64,000 nucleotides of DNA from Notolepis coatsorum (taxonomy: Eukaryota; Chordata; Actinopteri; Aulopiformes; Paralepididae), in the NCBI GenBank assembly GCA_963971535.1, contig OZ020587.1:159539856-159603855 (forward strand), written 5' to 3'. Below are positions 1-10,130 of this stretch, piece after piece; position 1 is the first letter of the stretch, and each line of letters begins with the position of its first letter. The position numbers and the translations under genes are program-made. The notes under the pieces are model-generated. The model saw nothing but the letters and a program-made list of their open reading frames with translations. It searched no databases and was not told where the DNA came from.

Positions 1-351
1 AGGAGCTATCCAAGATGAGAACTCCTCCCACCCCCTCTATGAGGAGCTAGCCAAGATGAGAACCCCTCCCACCCCCTCTATGAGGAGCTAGCCAAAATGA
101 GAACCCTTCCCACCCCCTCTATGAGGAGCTAGCCAAGATGAGAACCCCTCCCACCCCCTCTATGATGAGCTAGCCACGATGAGAACCCCTCCCACCCCCT
201 CTATGATGAGCTAGCCATGATGAGAACCCCTCCCACCTCCTCTATGAGGAGCTATCCAAGATGAGAACCCCCCCCCCACCCCCTCTATGAGGAGCTAGCC
301 AAGATGAGAACCCCCCCCCACCCCCTCTATGAGGAGCAAGCCAAGATGAGG
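1..351. repeat. 41-bp minisatellite, first block
   Basis: About eight tandem copies of a 41-bp unit containing GAGGAGCTAGCCAAGATGAG followed by a C-rich stretch and CCCCCTCTAT. Successive starts near 40 and 81 give the 41-bp period. The same unit forms a second, longer block at 2085-2812, inside the LTR element that starts at 1018. The array runs off the left edge of the window. Confidence 0.95.
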
Positions 352-369
352 AGCATGTTCAGCCAGACT

Positions 370-1017
370 CAAACCCCTCCAACACTCCACTAACTTTCAT
401 ATTTTCTGGAATTTGTATTCCCAGAATGGTCACTGGACCATTACTCCACTGCACTGGTGTAGAAGAGTATATAGTTCAAAACCTCAGAATGCTCCTATTC
501 TCATAATGCTGCATTTCCGAAATTTGGATATAAAACGCATTATTTGGAGAAAATATTTAAACCAAGTAGGTATGAAGGCATCCAGTGATGATTGCTGAGG
601 TTGCAGAAAAAGTATTCTCATATTTTTGTTTCTATATGATTTGTTATCAAACCCTTTTATGTGTGAGTTATTTCTAACTCCTATAGCCAACACTTCAATA
701 GCTAATAAAAAGAAATAGGGAGACAATGGATATCCATGTCATACGCCTCTGAACAGGTTATTTAGAATGTTGCTGGTTGGTTGGTGATATAGAATTATAG
801 GTACCCAAAATATTATTTCACTGAAATAAAAGATTAATGAAATAATAATAAAAGACAAAAAACACAAGACATTTCTGAATAAAATCCCATCGAAACCTTT
901 TTCAAAATCAGCTATAAGACATAAGCTCTTTTTTCCTTTCATGATGTTCGATAGTTTCAAGAAGGTGCCAAATGTTCTCCCCTATGAATCTCCCTTTTAT
1001 AAAAACCTGTTTGATCC
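370..1017 (-). mobile_element. L1-like LINE reverse transcriptase fragment, downstream part
   Basis: Degenerate minus-strand coding sequence. One frame reads LIADFEKGFDG, resembling the RT motif around the first catalytic aspartate. The next frame reads HGYPLSPYFFLLAIEVLA, resembling the L1-type block RQGCPLSPYLFIL. Upstream of the first motif, FIKGRFIGEN fits the preceding L1 RT block. Several stops and frameshifts make it a dead copy. The LTR retrotransposon at 1018-7797 is inserted in it, and the upstream part of the LINE continues at 7798. Clade assignment (L1/Tx1-like) is by motif resemblance only. Confidence 0.6.
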
Positions 1018-1410
1018 TGTAATGGGAAATATTAAAGGACTAAACGATGAGCCGTTTACAAATCATTCTGAGTCATTATTAATAATAATAAGAACGTTTA
1101 TTTCACCGTGGCCACAAATGAAAGGACAGTCTATAGTCAGAGACAATATGTTAACACATTAGCGTCTGGCCATAGACTGACCCAGAGCGCTGTTCAGACA
1201 TATGTTAAATACACAGTTGTCAGACATAACATAATATCAGATATGATGATGAAGGTAAACAAAAATGGTTCTCAGTCACTGGAAGCAACAACAAAGAAGT
1301 TATGGCTGGGGAGATGTTGGAGTCTTCAAGCTGGTCACACTGAAAGTCACGCTGTATAACATGATATCTCAACACAGATCTATAAGGACATGATAATATA
1401 TTCCACGACA
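1018..1410 (-). repeat. 3' LTR of the 1018-7797 element
   Basis: A 393-bp LTR, matching 7376-7797 but lacking a 29-bp segment present there (after GGAGTCTTC). The element's polypurine tract lies just right of 1410 when read on the minus strand. Confidence 0.88.
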
Positions 1411-2084
1411 ACTCCCCCATCTGATAATTAATCACAATCATTATCACTTCATAAAGACAACAAAAAATATTATCATCCTTAAACCAAAAATAACACAAAT
1501 TATAATAACTCAGCAAAAACTATTTTTATTATCTAAAAACAAAAGGTCCTCTGGATTGACCCTGTGTCACGTGCAGAAGAGAAGTTGCCATTAACAGCCA
1601 ACCATCATTAGTGTCTCTTTGCAAATGTCCAGACGGTGGTCGAAGGACCAAAAGAGTACAGTGTCCAATCTCTGGTTTTGTCAAGGCCGGAGCAGCTGCA
1701 CCATATTTTCTCTAACCACCAAGCTGAAAAATAGAATCACAAAAAAACCCAGGAGAGTATCTCGCCAAAAAGAGCATTTCCCATACAAACTTATTCAAAA
1801 CAAACACATTCTTACAAAACTCTTTCAGTAGAGCGAAAACAGATTAACAGCAAGAACACGTGACTGCAAACTGCACAGTGCTTGGAATCTCCCAGCAGAG
1901 GAAAAGCTCAAGGCTATTCCCTCAGAGGCTGGGAGATAGCTTAAAACAAAACAAAACTACAATTTACAAAAACATCTCCATTCTGAACAAAGTTCAGTAC
2001 ATTATTACCTAATATTTTTGAGATAATGTAATGTGATGTGGGTCAGACTTGCCTCTTAATCAGTTGTTGAATCTCAGGTAGGTC
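1411..2084. other. LTR-element interior, no gene recognised
   Basis: AT-rich sequence beginning with the polypurine tract of the LTR element (minus strand, about 1411-1420). I see no protein domain or convincing repeat. It ends at CAGGTAGGTCCCCCC, which recurs at the far end of the minisatellite (about 2820-2836). Confidence 0.5.
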
Positions 2085-2812
2085 CCCCCCTATGAGGAGC
2101 TAACCAAGATGAGAACCCCCCCCACCCCCTCTATGAGGAGCTAGCCACGATGAGAACCCCTCCCACCCCCTCTATGAGGAGCTAACCAAGATGAGAACCC
2201 CCCCCCCACCCCCTCTATGAGGAGCTAGCCAAGATGAGAACCCCTCCCACCCCCTCTATGAGGAGCTAGCCAAGATGAGAACCCCTCCCACCCCCTCTAT
2301 GAGGAGCTAGTCAGGATGAGAACCCCTCCCTCCCCCTCTATGAGGAGCTAGCCAAGATGAGAACCCCTCCCACCCCCTCTATGAGGAGCTAGTCAGGATG
2401 AGAACCCCTCCCACCCCCTCTATGAGGAGCTAGTCAGGATGAGAACCCCTCCCACCCCCTCTATGAGGAGCGAGCCAAGATGAGAACCCCTCCCACCCCC
2501 TCTATGAGGAGCTAGCCAAGATGAGAACTCCTCCCACCCCCTCTATGAGGAGCTATCCATGATGAGAACTCCTCCCACCCCCTCTATGAGGAGCTAGCCA
2601 AGATGAGAACCCCTCCCACCCCCTCTATGAGGAGCTAGCCAAAATGAGAACCCTTCCCACCCCCTCTATGAGGAGCTAGCCAAGATGAGAACCCCTCCCA
2701 CCCCCTCTATGATGAGCTAGCCATGATGAGAACCCCTCCCACCCCCTCTATGATGAGCTAGCCATGATGAGAACCCCTCCCACCCCCTCTATGAGGAGCT
2801 ATCCAAGATGAG
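2085..2812. repeat. 41-bp minisatellite, second block inside the LTR element
   Basis: About 18 copies of the unit seen at 1-351. The block is bracketed by the short direct repeat CAGGTAGGTCCCCCC at about 2075-2090 and 2820-2836. This suggests the array expanded inside, or was copied into, a pre-existing site in the LTR element. Confidence 0.93.
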
Positions 2813-3555
2813 AGGCCGGGCCAGGTAGGTCCCCCCCTCTCCGCCACCAAACACCCCCGGGCCGATCCAGTCTGATGGTTCCCTCGGTCGTTGCAGATGG
2901 TCTGTGCTCTCGCACTGTCCCTGTTTGTTATCTTCCGTCGTGACACCAGCAGCTAACCGATACCCACTTCGCGCTCTCATCTTCATCCCAGTTTGACCCC
3001 CAGCGCGCGCCAGTTCTTCTGGTGACATGTCTTCTGAAGACCCTGCCTACCTGTCAGGTGTGAGAAGGCCCCACTGGAGATCAAACTCCCTCTTATTCCA
3101 TAATTAACCCATTCAAATAGCTGCACCTCCTCTCTGTGTAATTCTTATTTAATCCATTGATATAACACAAGCAAATTGTCCTGTAATTTATGTGGCTTCT
3201 TGTTTTCATTCCTGTGTCTGATAAGATAGGCTCCCTCACTTAAACAAATGAAAAATAGAATTTAACCCTTAAAACACTGCCTTTCTTCACCGGCCCACAA
3301 ACTGCCTTTCTTTGTCAGTGTTCCCTCTCGCCTTTTTAAAAGAGGTTTTTGATTTTAAGTCAGCTGGCTCTTTTATTTTTGTTTTGGTACATGCTTGTTT
3401 AAGTTTCAGGAATTTTCCCAACTTCTTTTAAACACGCTAATACAGCAGCTAATTCTGCTCATATCAATTCTGGTGATACTGGTACTGGTAATCATACTGC
3501 TTAGGATAAGTACATGGGGTTACTATTAAATATACGGCAACCTGTATTTTAGGAC
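2813..3555. other. LTR-element interior, unassigned
   Basis: A minus-strand open frame of 79 codons (3028 to 2789) contains ARAGGQTGMKMRARSGYRLA. It could be a remnant of the element's coding region, but no domain is identifiable. The remainder (3060-3555) is AT-rich and shows no gene. Confidence 0.35.
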
Positions 3556-3565
3556 CCTTTCTCGC

Positions 3566-3730
3566 TTCTTTTCAAGCCCCCTTCTCTGAACTGAACAACT
3601 ACATGATGCCTCTCATGTATGAGTTTTCCTGTGTTTCTTCAGATCTCTTTTATGACTGAACCCTTTCCCACAAACTGAACAACTAAATTGTTTCTCTCCT
3701 GTATGAGCTATCATGTGTGTCTTCAGATCT
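3566..3730 (-). pseudogene. C2H2 zinc-finger gene fragment
   Basis: Read on the minus strand this encodes the linker HTGEK followed by CSVCGKGF, then H-x3-H (HRKTH). That is one complete classical C2H2 finger with C-x2-C-x12-H-x3-H spacing. A preceding partial finger ends in [14 protein letters not shown] stop codon follows immediately after the second histidine, and the next would-be finger has lost its reading frame. It lies inside the LTR element at 1018-7797 and in the same orientation. It is either a captured host transcript piece or an older insertion. No complete zinc-finger gene is present in the window. Confidence 0.8.
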
Positions 3731-3735
3731 CCCTA

Positions 3736-4242
3736 TGTAGAATTTTATTGGCGCACACACAAAGCATGATAATAAAGGTGCAATCTTGTGGGATAAATTT
3801 GACAATCAACCCAAAACCAGCAGCATAATCACTGATTATTACACAAGGACATTTTTACTTTTACTCAGAAGTGTGTCTTACTAGTTATGCTATACTGGCC
3901 AGTATGACTTACTGCCATAGTGAAGCGTCTCTTTATATCAGTTTATAAACCAAATATACATTGAAAAACTCTCTGATTCCCCCCTTGATTCTAATCCCCC
4001 TTCAGAATCATAAATCATTATTTGGTTTTTCAATTAATTATACCCAAAAATAGACTCCTAACAATTAGGGCCCCTGGTCTGCTCCCATTATACCTGTCTC
4101 AATGTATAGCAAAAATGAACCATTGGCCCATGATGGAATGAGTTTGAGACCCCTGGTCTATCCCTTTAAAAAAAACAATGTACTTTTACTTTTCAGTACT
4201 TAAGTACACTCAAAAGTAGGACTTTTTTATTTGTACTCATAA
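3736..4242. other. Unassigned AT-rich interior sequence
   Basis: No coding signal was recognised. The string CTAGTTATGCTATACTGGCCAG occurs here near 3880 and again near 4410, a dispersed duplicate. Confidence 0.4.
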
Positions 4243-4975
4243 GTGTGTTTTTGGCCAGCTACCCTGTACCCACTTATACACCTGCACTGCATACCCCTGT
4301 ATGATAGCACGCACAATAACGTCTGTACACACCCGCACATAATTCTCCCTTACAAATCTGTAGATACTATATCTATACCTGTACATATCCTTTACCTACT
4401 CTTACTAGTAGTTATGCTATACTGGCCAGTATCACTGTACATGTTAATACTATACTCTGTACATACATCTGACCAGCACCATTACTCAGTAGTATCCTGT
4501 ACATATCCAGTGGGTCTTTTTAGACCTAGTGTTGTCTCATGGCTTGAGTGTCTGTATAAAAGAAATATGTGATATGTGCTCGTATCTCTCTGATCATATG
4601 CCTGTTTTATTTTCTGCTGTTGTCCCATGCTCTGTAGCTGCTATTTCGTCCTCCTGCACACTGTTTTCATGCTCTAAATACAGACACTGCGCTGAATCTC
4701 CACACAGCTTTTAATGACTTTGTGCTTTCTAGTGTGAATGGGTATAATGCCCTAAATGTAGAGGAGCTTGTTGCACTTTTTTTTTACATAATAATATCCC
4801 CATTTACTCACTTGTTACACTGTATATTGTCAATGTACTTTACTGTTACCTTTCACTCTGACACACTGCACTTTACTATTACATCTACACTCTGTTTGCC
4901 ACATTTATTCCCACTGTACTGTATTTGTGCTGTATAATGACAATACATTTGAATCTAATCTAATATCACCAACCT
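4243..4975 (+). mobile_element. Non-LTR retrotransposon 3' region
   Basis: AT-rich sequence ending in GTGCTGTATAATGACAATAC followed by a TTGAATCTAATCTAAT tail. That is the form of the 3' end of several fish LINE/SINE families. Short open frames here have no domain resemblance. A related tail, in the opposite orientation, lies at 61763. Confidence 0.5.
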
Positions 4976-5170
4976 ACACCCAGGTCTTCCCTTCTGTTTG
5001 CCTGTCTGTCTATATATTAGAGGGTGCATGTTTCAATGACATTATTTTAACTGTGGACTCTGGGTGTGATGCCATTATGGTAACATTGGATTTTGACCGC
5101 TTTCTCAGATTTTGAGACGGTACCCATACTTTCACGTAAGTATAATTTCTGGGTACTTTTTACACCCCAG

Positions 5171-5330
5171 GTAGGATAGTTCTATGAATTGATCACAGAC
5201 ATGTAGGATAGTTCTATGTATTGATCACAGACATGTAGGATAGTTCTATGTATTGATCACAGACATGTAGGATAGTTATATGTATTGATCACAGACATGT
5301 AGGATAGTTCTATGTATTGATCACAGACAT
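5171..5330. repeat. Five-copy 32-bp tandem repeat
   Basis: Units start at 5171, 5203, 5235, 5267 and 5299, each beginning GTAGGATAGTTCTATGTATT with one or two substitutions. The block lies between a LINE tail and the gag remnant of the LTR element. Confidence 0.95.
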
Positions 5331-5557
5331 AAGTGTTAATTTATGTAAAGAGAAATGTCCATCGTCACTAATTCCTGGGTACTTTCTTACACCCCCACTA
5401 AGAACTCCTACAGAAATATTGATGAGTATTTTGGTGGCCGGTACAATGTGATGATGAGCAAAGACAGACAAGATACTAGAATGATGTAAATTCACCCATG
5501 CCAATGTCATCATATACAAACGATGCAGATAAAATAACTAGAATTGTTTATCCCTTT
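5331..5557. other. Unassigned interior sequence
   Basis: No domain, repeat or promoter recognised. It separates the 32-bp repeat from the 3' end of the gag remnant. Confidence 0.4.
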
Positions 5558-6274
5558 TCATAGCGTGCATGCATGTAAACATGTGTGTGTGTCATATACT
5601 CTGCCTGCTACATCATGTCCTCTGGTCGATGCCTCCCCGCAGTGCCGTCCAGTCAATGCGCTGATGGCTTCGTCCCGCCTTGCAACTCTGCCCTCCATTG
5701 CCTTTTTCCCCTCAAACTCCTCTTTATAGGCACAGTCCTTATACCAATGACCGTCCTGGCCGCATACAAAACAAACACCAGCAGGTTTGCGCTGCCTCTT
5801 TCTCTTTCGCCTCTGGATGCTCTGCCCAACTGAGTAGTCCTTTGCAAGCTGTGAGACAGTTCTCACCAGGGCTAACTGTGATTGTCCGACCGTTTTTATC
5901 AGCGACAATTGTGACCGCTCCATCAGCTGTTGAGCATGCAGACTCAGCCCCCCCAATTGCCTGGCCATCTCATCTGCTGCTATTGAGCCAGCCCCGTGCG
6001 TGGACGTTGAAACAGGCCAGACCGTTGCGGATGGTGGTGGTGGTATGCAAGGCCAATCTCCTCGCTTCGGAGTCAGTGGTCGTCTGCGAGGCAGTTGACG
6101 TGGCGGGACTGCCGGTGACACACACGGAAAGGCACCGAGCCCAGAGTCCACTGCAAGCCCCGGACACACCGCCGTGGGGGAAGAGAAAGAAAACAAAGTG
6201 TCAGATTCTTCCCTCATTCCCCTCTTCCACATACAGGCTGCTCCCTGCTCCTCTAAATTGTCCACCTCCTCCAT
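5558..6274 (-). pseudogene. gag-like protein with one CCHC zinc knuckle, probable remnant
   Basis: A 238-codon minus-strand open frame. Residues about 168-181 read CFVCGQDGHWYKDC, an exact C-x2-C-x4-H-x4-C zinc knuckle as in retrotransposon nucleocapsid. It is preceded by the basic stretch RRKRKRQRK and followed by an acidic/basic tail. The upstream half (about residues 80-160) is Gln/Leu-rich, plausibly the capsid C-terminal region. No full capsid domain or protease follows, and the first 60 residues look like read-through of non-coding leader, so the start codon is uncertain. Its strand and position downstream of the inferred primer site fit the LTR element at 1018-7797. Confidence 0.65.
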
Positions 6275-7375
6275 TCTTTAACACGCTTCTTTTTTCTTAA
6301 CAGATAAAAACAAAACTAAATAAAATAAAATATGTGGTAAACAAAAAATTGTTTCCTCTAATCACTTGGGGGAAAAAAGCTCTATAGCAGCGTACACGCA
6401 CAGACGCCCTTATCTTAGTTTCATCTAGAAACAACTGCAGTTTGACCAGATAAGGTGTTTAGAAACTAAGTCACACAAGAAAAACAACTGTCCTCTGTCT
6501 ATGGCATTCTACACGCACGGTCACCTTCCTGCCTCCTTGTGAAAAAATCAATAAAAACAGATCAGTGTCTAAAAGATATTAAAACCTAGCCCATCCCATA
6601 ATTTCTGGACTATTGCATGACTATTGCAGTAATTTCCAACATACTCATAGTACCCTTTGCACACGCCTATTATTTCGGATACAAATGTAATTCTCGCAGT
6701 TACTTTCGGAATGTACCTTTAAATCCCAAGTGTTCAGAGGAAAACCGAGAGGGTAACACACAAAAAGAAAAACAACACCATGTTTTAGTGTTCATCCCCA
6801 CCTGGACCCAGAGACTCAACAACTCTAACAATACTATGTTCTAGTGTTAGACACCATCTAGACCCAGAAACTCAACAACTCTCCGCCCAAATCAAACTCC
6901 TGCACGCATCCACACAAGAAAATCTGCCAGAGTTGACAAGACAGTCGGTAGACAGGGGTCCTCTCTCTCCTGTCCTTTTCACTGAGGTTTTGAGGCGAGG
7001 GAAAAATAGTACTCCCCCCGGATTGCTCGTCGACAATGCACCACTCTGTGTCATTCGCTGTCTGGTCAATCTAGACACCCTAATCTAATTGTAACATAAC
7101 TACTTTATAGATTCAAAAACAAAAACGCTTTAAACAGAATGTCAACAGCTCACCGAATGTTCCCCACGCGTTCCCAAGGTTCAAGCCGGAGGTGACAGCC
7201 AAACGGACGGCGCAGACGGTCCTCTCCCCCCCCCCAGTGCGCGGAGGAGGTCGAGACAGGGCAGCGCTTCCCTGGAATCCCAAGATTCACCCTGTCTGCA
7301 GAATCCGTCCCGCGGCCACCTCGACACCCATCGCTTTAAAAAAAATATATCCCATAAACATCACTCGTCGCCATC
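6275..7375 (-). other. Leader region and primer-binding site of the LTR element
   Basis: No coding domain. On the minus strand it lies between the 5' LTR and gag. The first bases after the LTR (7373 downward) read TGGCGACGAGTGATG, starting with the TGG expected from a tRNA CCA end; the matching tRNA was not identified. Confidence 0.55.
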
Positions 7376-7797
7376 TGTAATGGGAAATATTAAAGGACTA
7401 AACGATGAGCCGTTTACAAATCATTCTGAGTCATTATTAATAATAATAAGAAAGTTTATTTCACCGTGGCCACAAATGAAAGGACAGTCTATAGTCAGAG
7501 ACAATATGTTAACACATTAGCGTCTGGCCATAGACTGACCCAGAGCGCTGTTCAGACATATGTTAAATACACAGTTGTCAGACATAACATAATATCAGAT
7601 ATGATGATGAAGGTAAACAAAAATGGTTCTCAGTCACTGGAAGCAACAACAAAGAAGTTATGGCTGGGGAGATGTTGGAGTCTTCTTAAAGAGACATACA
7701 CACATTAACCAGTCAAGCTGGTCACACTGAAAGTCACGCTGTATAACATGATATCTCAACACAGATCTATAAGGACATGATAATATATTCCATGACA
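7376..7797 (-). repeat. 5' LTR of the 1018-7797 element
   Basis: A 422-bp LTR differing from the other copy by a few substitutions and an extra 29 bp (CTTAAAGAGACATACACACA and following). The target duplication ATCC follows immediately. Confidence 0.88.
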
Positions 7798-8403
7798 ATC
7801 CTATTTGATCATTTCTCCTTTTTTTAATTCTTAGCGCAATAAATTTTTAAATAATATGTGCATCACAACACAACAGTGTCAATGTATTGTCCTTGGGGGT
7901 TCTTTTGTGTTTTGGGATAATTTCCTTTGAGTAAATGTGAAATTAATGGACACCAACAAAGGTTTCTTAATAATCTCTGAAAAGAAAGTCATATCGCATC
8001 AAATAATTTCTCCTCAGAGATCACAGCTTCACGGAATATCTACGGCTGTTTTAGAGAGTTTTTGTTTGTGATTAGCGAGAAAGAATACATCTGGCTCCTC
8101 TTCAAAGTAGAACATGCTTTTAAATTATTTTACTTCCTCTTTCATTTTCTGCTCTGGGGATATAAGTGTGAGGTCATTAGCCTTACACAATTTCCTAATG
8201 TTTTTCTTGACATCATTTCTCAGATCTAAAGGTGCTGTAAGTGGTATTTATTTGCTAAAATAAGTGTAAAATAGCACTACATTCTGACAGCCATCATAGT
8301 GTGTGGTCAGTAACATGGGTTTCCCAGTCTCTCTGCTCTGCAGTAAACTGACATTTATTTTCCTGGTATCCTGTTCTCACTTGATCCAATCAGGAGAGAG
8401 AAC
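7798..8403 (-). mobile_element. L1-like LINE fragment, upstream part, plus flank
   Basis: Minus-strand continuation of the LINE interrupted at 1018. Degenerate frames include HLLKGNYPK-like sequence before the insertion point, consistent with the region ahead of the RT block. The outer part (about 8290-8390) is a different sequence. Inverted, it matches the start of the 68-bp minisatellite at 28925-29030 (GAACAGGATACCAG and CCCATGTTACTGACCA are shared). Confidence 0.5.
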
Positions 8404-8584
8404 GATAGGTTATGTATATAACCTAGTTATATGAGTACTGGCTGAGCGTCCTGCTCTTAAGCCTATCGAGATACCTCATCTCATGTACCTATTGTACCTC
8501 CATCAATGAATAAAAAACAAATACACACACACCTGCCTACAAGACAGCGGAGCGGGCCTGGTCAACAAACACTCTTCCTCGCCA
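8404..8584 (+). repeat. DIRS inverted terminal repeat, right end in element orientation
   Basis: Begins GATAGGTTATGTATATAACC. From 8445 it matches the reverse complement of 13490-13662, including TTAAGCCTATCGAGATACCT and CTACAAGACAGCGG. Confidence 0.88.
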
Positions 8585-8633
8585 AAAAATCCCGTTCCCA
8601 GTAAAAGATCCATCAAAGGGAACTCAGGGCCGC

Positions 8634-8740
8634 TTAAGAGCGGGACGCTCAGCCAGTACTCATATAACTAGGTTATATACATAACCTATCATTATATATC
8701 GTACTTGGCTTATCGCGTCCCGCTCTTAAGCCTATCGAGA
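8634..8740. repeat. DIRS internal complementary region
   Basis: The first half (8634-8690) is the reverse complement of the outer end 8404-8460 with a single mismatch. The second half, starting TATATCGTACTTGGCTTATC, is the reverse complement of the outer end of the other terminal repeat (13610-13662 plus 28807-28812). In DIRS elements such a region templates joining of the two ends during formation of the circular intermediate. Confidence 0.87.
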
Positions 8741-8949
8741 TATGGGTTAGAGCGGACGCGAGGCCCAACAAATGTACCCCCTGAGGACCCGTAAGCCCAC
8801 ATCAAGGGGTTTGGGGAGTCCCGTCACCCCATCCTTCCTAATGAAGGGGGGGGGGGCGCAGTCAACTCCACCGGAGTGCGAGCAAGGAGGAACTAGAACC
8901 CCTTGAACACACAGCACAGGCGGAACCACGTCTGACCTAACACACTGTG

Positions 8950-9772
8950 GCCCATACCCACACACTCCTGCTACCCTACCAACGGACGGGAAGCAGGAAA
9001 GGCCAAAGACCCCAGAACCACCTGGGAGACAGAACCCCCGGTCATGTCCATGAGGTAAAACCTTACAAAGGGGCCCGGGGAGGATCATGAAGCTGCAGCA
9101 CAGACGTCCTCCACCGAGGCCCCACCCAGCAGAGCGGCAGAGGCAGCCACCCCACGAGTGGAGTGCGCCCTGACGCCCCCAGGGTGATTCAGCCCAGCCA
9201 ACGTGTAGCAGAGGGCAATGCCCTCGCACAACCAATGGGACAGGCGTTGTTCGATAGTGCCTTACCGGCCTGAGAACCACCGTGACAGACAAAAAGCTGA
9301 TCGTGACCCCGAGGTCCTGAGTACGGCTGAGGTCATTCCCAAGCACGGACCGGACATGACAGGTGAAGGCCCGCATCTAACTCACTAGCGTGAGGAGGCG
9401 GATGAAACGCCTGAACCACAATATCCCTGGAGCGGAAGAACTCCGGATATTTACAGGCACGAAGGCGATTAGGCCGCAGAGTGGCACCGCAATCGGAACG
9501 AAAGACAGGCACTCTGGTCGTACCGAGAGAGCACAAAGCACACCCACGCGTTCAGCGGAGGTGACGGCCAGCAAGAACGCAGTCTTGAACGACAGCTGTT
9601 CCAACGGCGCTTGCTCAAGAGGCTCAAACGGGGCCAAGGACAACCGACCGAGGACCAATTGAAGATCCCAACTCGGAGCCAAAGAGCGTTGCACCGGCTT
9701 AACGCGTCGAGCGCCAAGCAGGAAACGCTTCACAAGAGGGTGGCTGAACAAGACATCCCCTTCAACGCCCAT
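8950..9772 (-). pseudogene. DIRS tyrosine recombinase, frameshifted
   Basis: Three minus-strand frames in order carry typical DIRS recombinase sequence. The first (9772-9540) has HPLVKRFLLGARR, PSWDLQLVL and SAERVGVLCALSV, holding the first catalytic Arg. The second has HASELDAGLHLSCPVRA (about 9400). The third has GGVRAHSTRGVAAS, the H-x-x-R block (about 9130-9180). It ends in PFVRFYL with the catalytic Tyr codon at 9057-9055. A TGA at 9085-9087 replaces the Trp usual just before this motif. The enzyme would join circular DNA to the target without a DDE integrase. At least two frameshifts and one nonsense codon make this copy inactive. Confidence 0.85.
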
Positions 9773-10095
9773 AGCCAGCCGCCCGCCGCCTGGTGCAGAC
9801 GGGGGGAGCGTACTCCTCCCTGTCTGTCGATATACGACACTGACGTCGTATTGTCCGTCCTGATCAACACCGTTTGAGGACCAGAAGGACCGCTTTCAAT
9901 ACCAACACATTGAACGTAGCGCAGACCGGGCAGCATGGTTTGCCAGCTGCCCCCTACTGCGTTGGCCCGACGCGTCACCAGCGAGGGAGGCGTCGGTGAA
10001 AAACATGACGTGAGACAGCGCCGTAACCGTCCTAGGACGGAACCTCCCGAGCGTGTTGACAACACGCTCTGAGAGGGATGCCCATAGCCCTCCAA
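9730..10095 (-). pseudogene. DIRS RNase H fragment
   Basis: The minus-strand open frame contains VLIRTDNTTSVSYIDRQGG, the characteristic DIRS RNase H block with the catalytic Asp of TDN, followed by a leucine/tryptophan-rich stretch. Upstream the frame degenerates and DIRS coding ends near 10095, where BEL/Pao-derived sequence begins. No DIRS reverse transcriptase (YVDD block) is seen. It overlaps the start of the recombinase region, as is usual for DIRS pol. Confidence 0.75.
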
Positions 10096-10130
10096 CCGTT
10101 GACTGGGAAGAGGAGTACTCTACTTCCAGT

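Larger units (their letters stand above)
1018..7797 (-). mobile_element. LTR retrotransposon, minus orientation, degraded
   Basis: Near-identical direct repeats at 1018-1410 and 7376-7797 both begin TGTAATGGGAAATATTAAAG and end near TTCCATGACA. The whole is flanked by a perfect 4-bp duplication, ATCC, at 1014-1017 and 7798-7801. On the minus strand the 7376-7797 LTR is followed after two bases by TGGCGACGAGTGATG, a primer-binding-site-like stretch. A purine tract containing GGGGGAG lies directly before the 1018-1410 LTR. Both place the 5' end on the right, matching the minus-strand gag remnant at 5558-6274. No RT or integrase was recognised, so the 6-kb interior is deleted and invaded. Superfamily is unresolved. 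Confidence 0.85.

Noticed and set aside
1-351. CRISPR-like array
   Set aside because: Units are contiguous 41-bp minisatellite copies without unique spacers, in a eukaryotic setting.
5680-6300. 206-codon plus-strand open frame
   Set aside because: Antisense to the minus-strand gag remnant, which has a clear CCHC knuckle; no domain in the plus frame.
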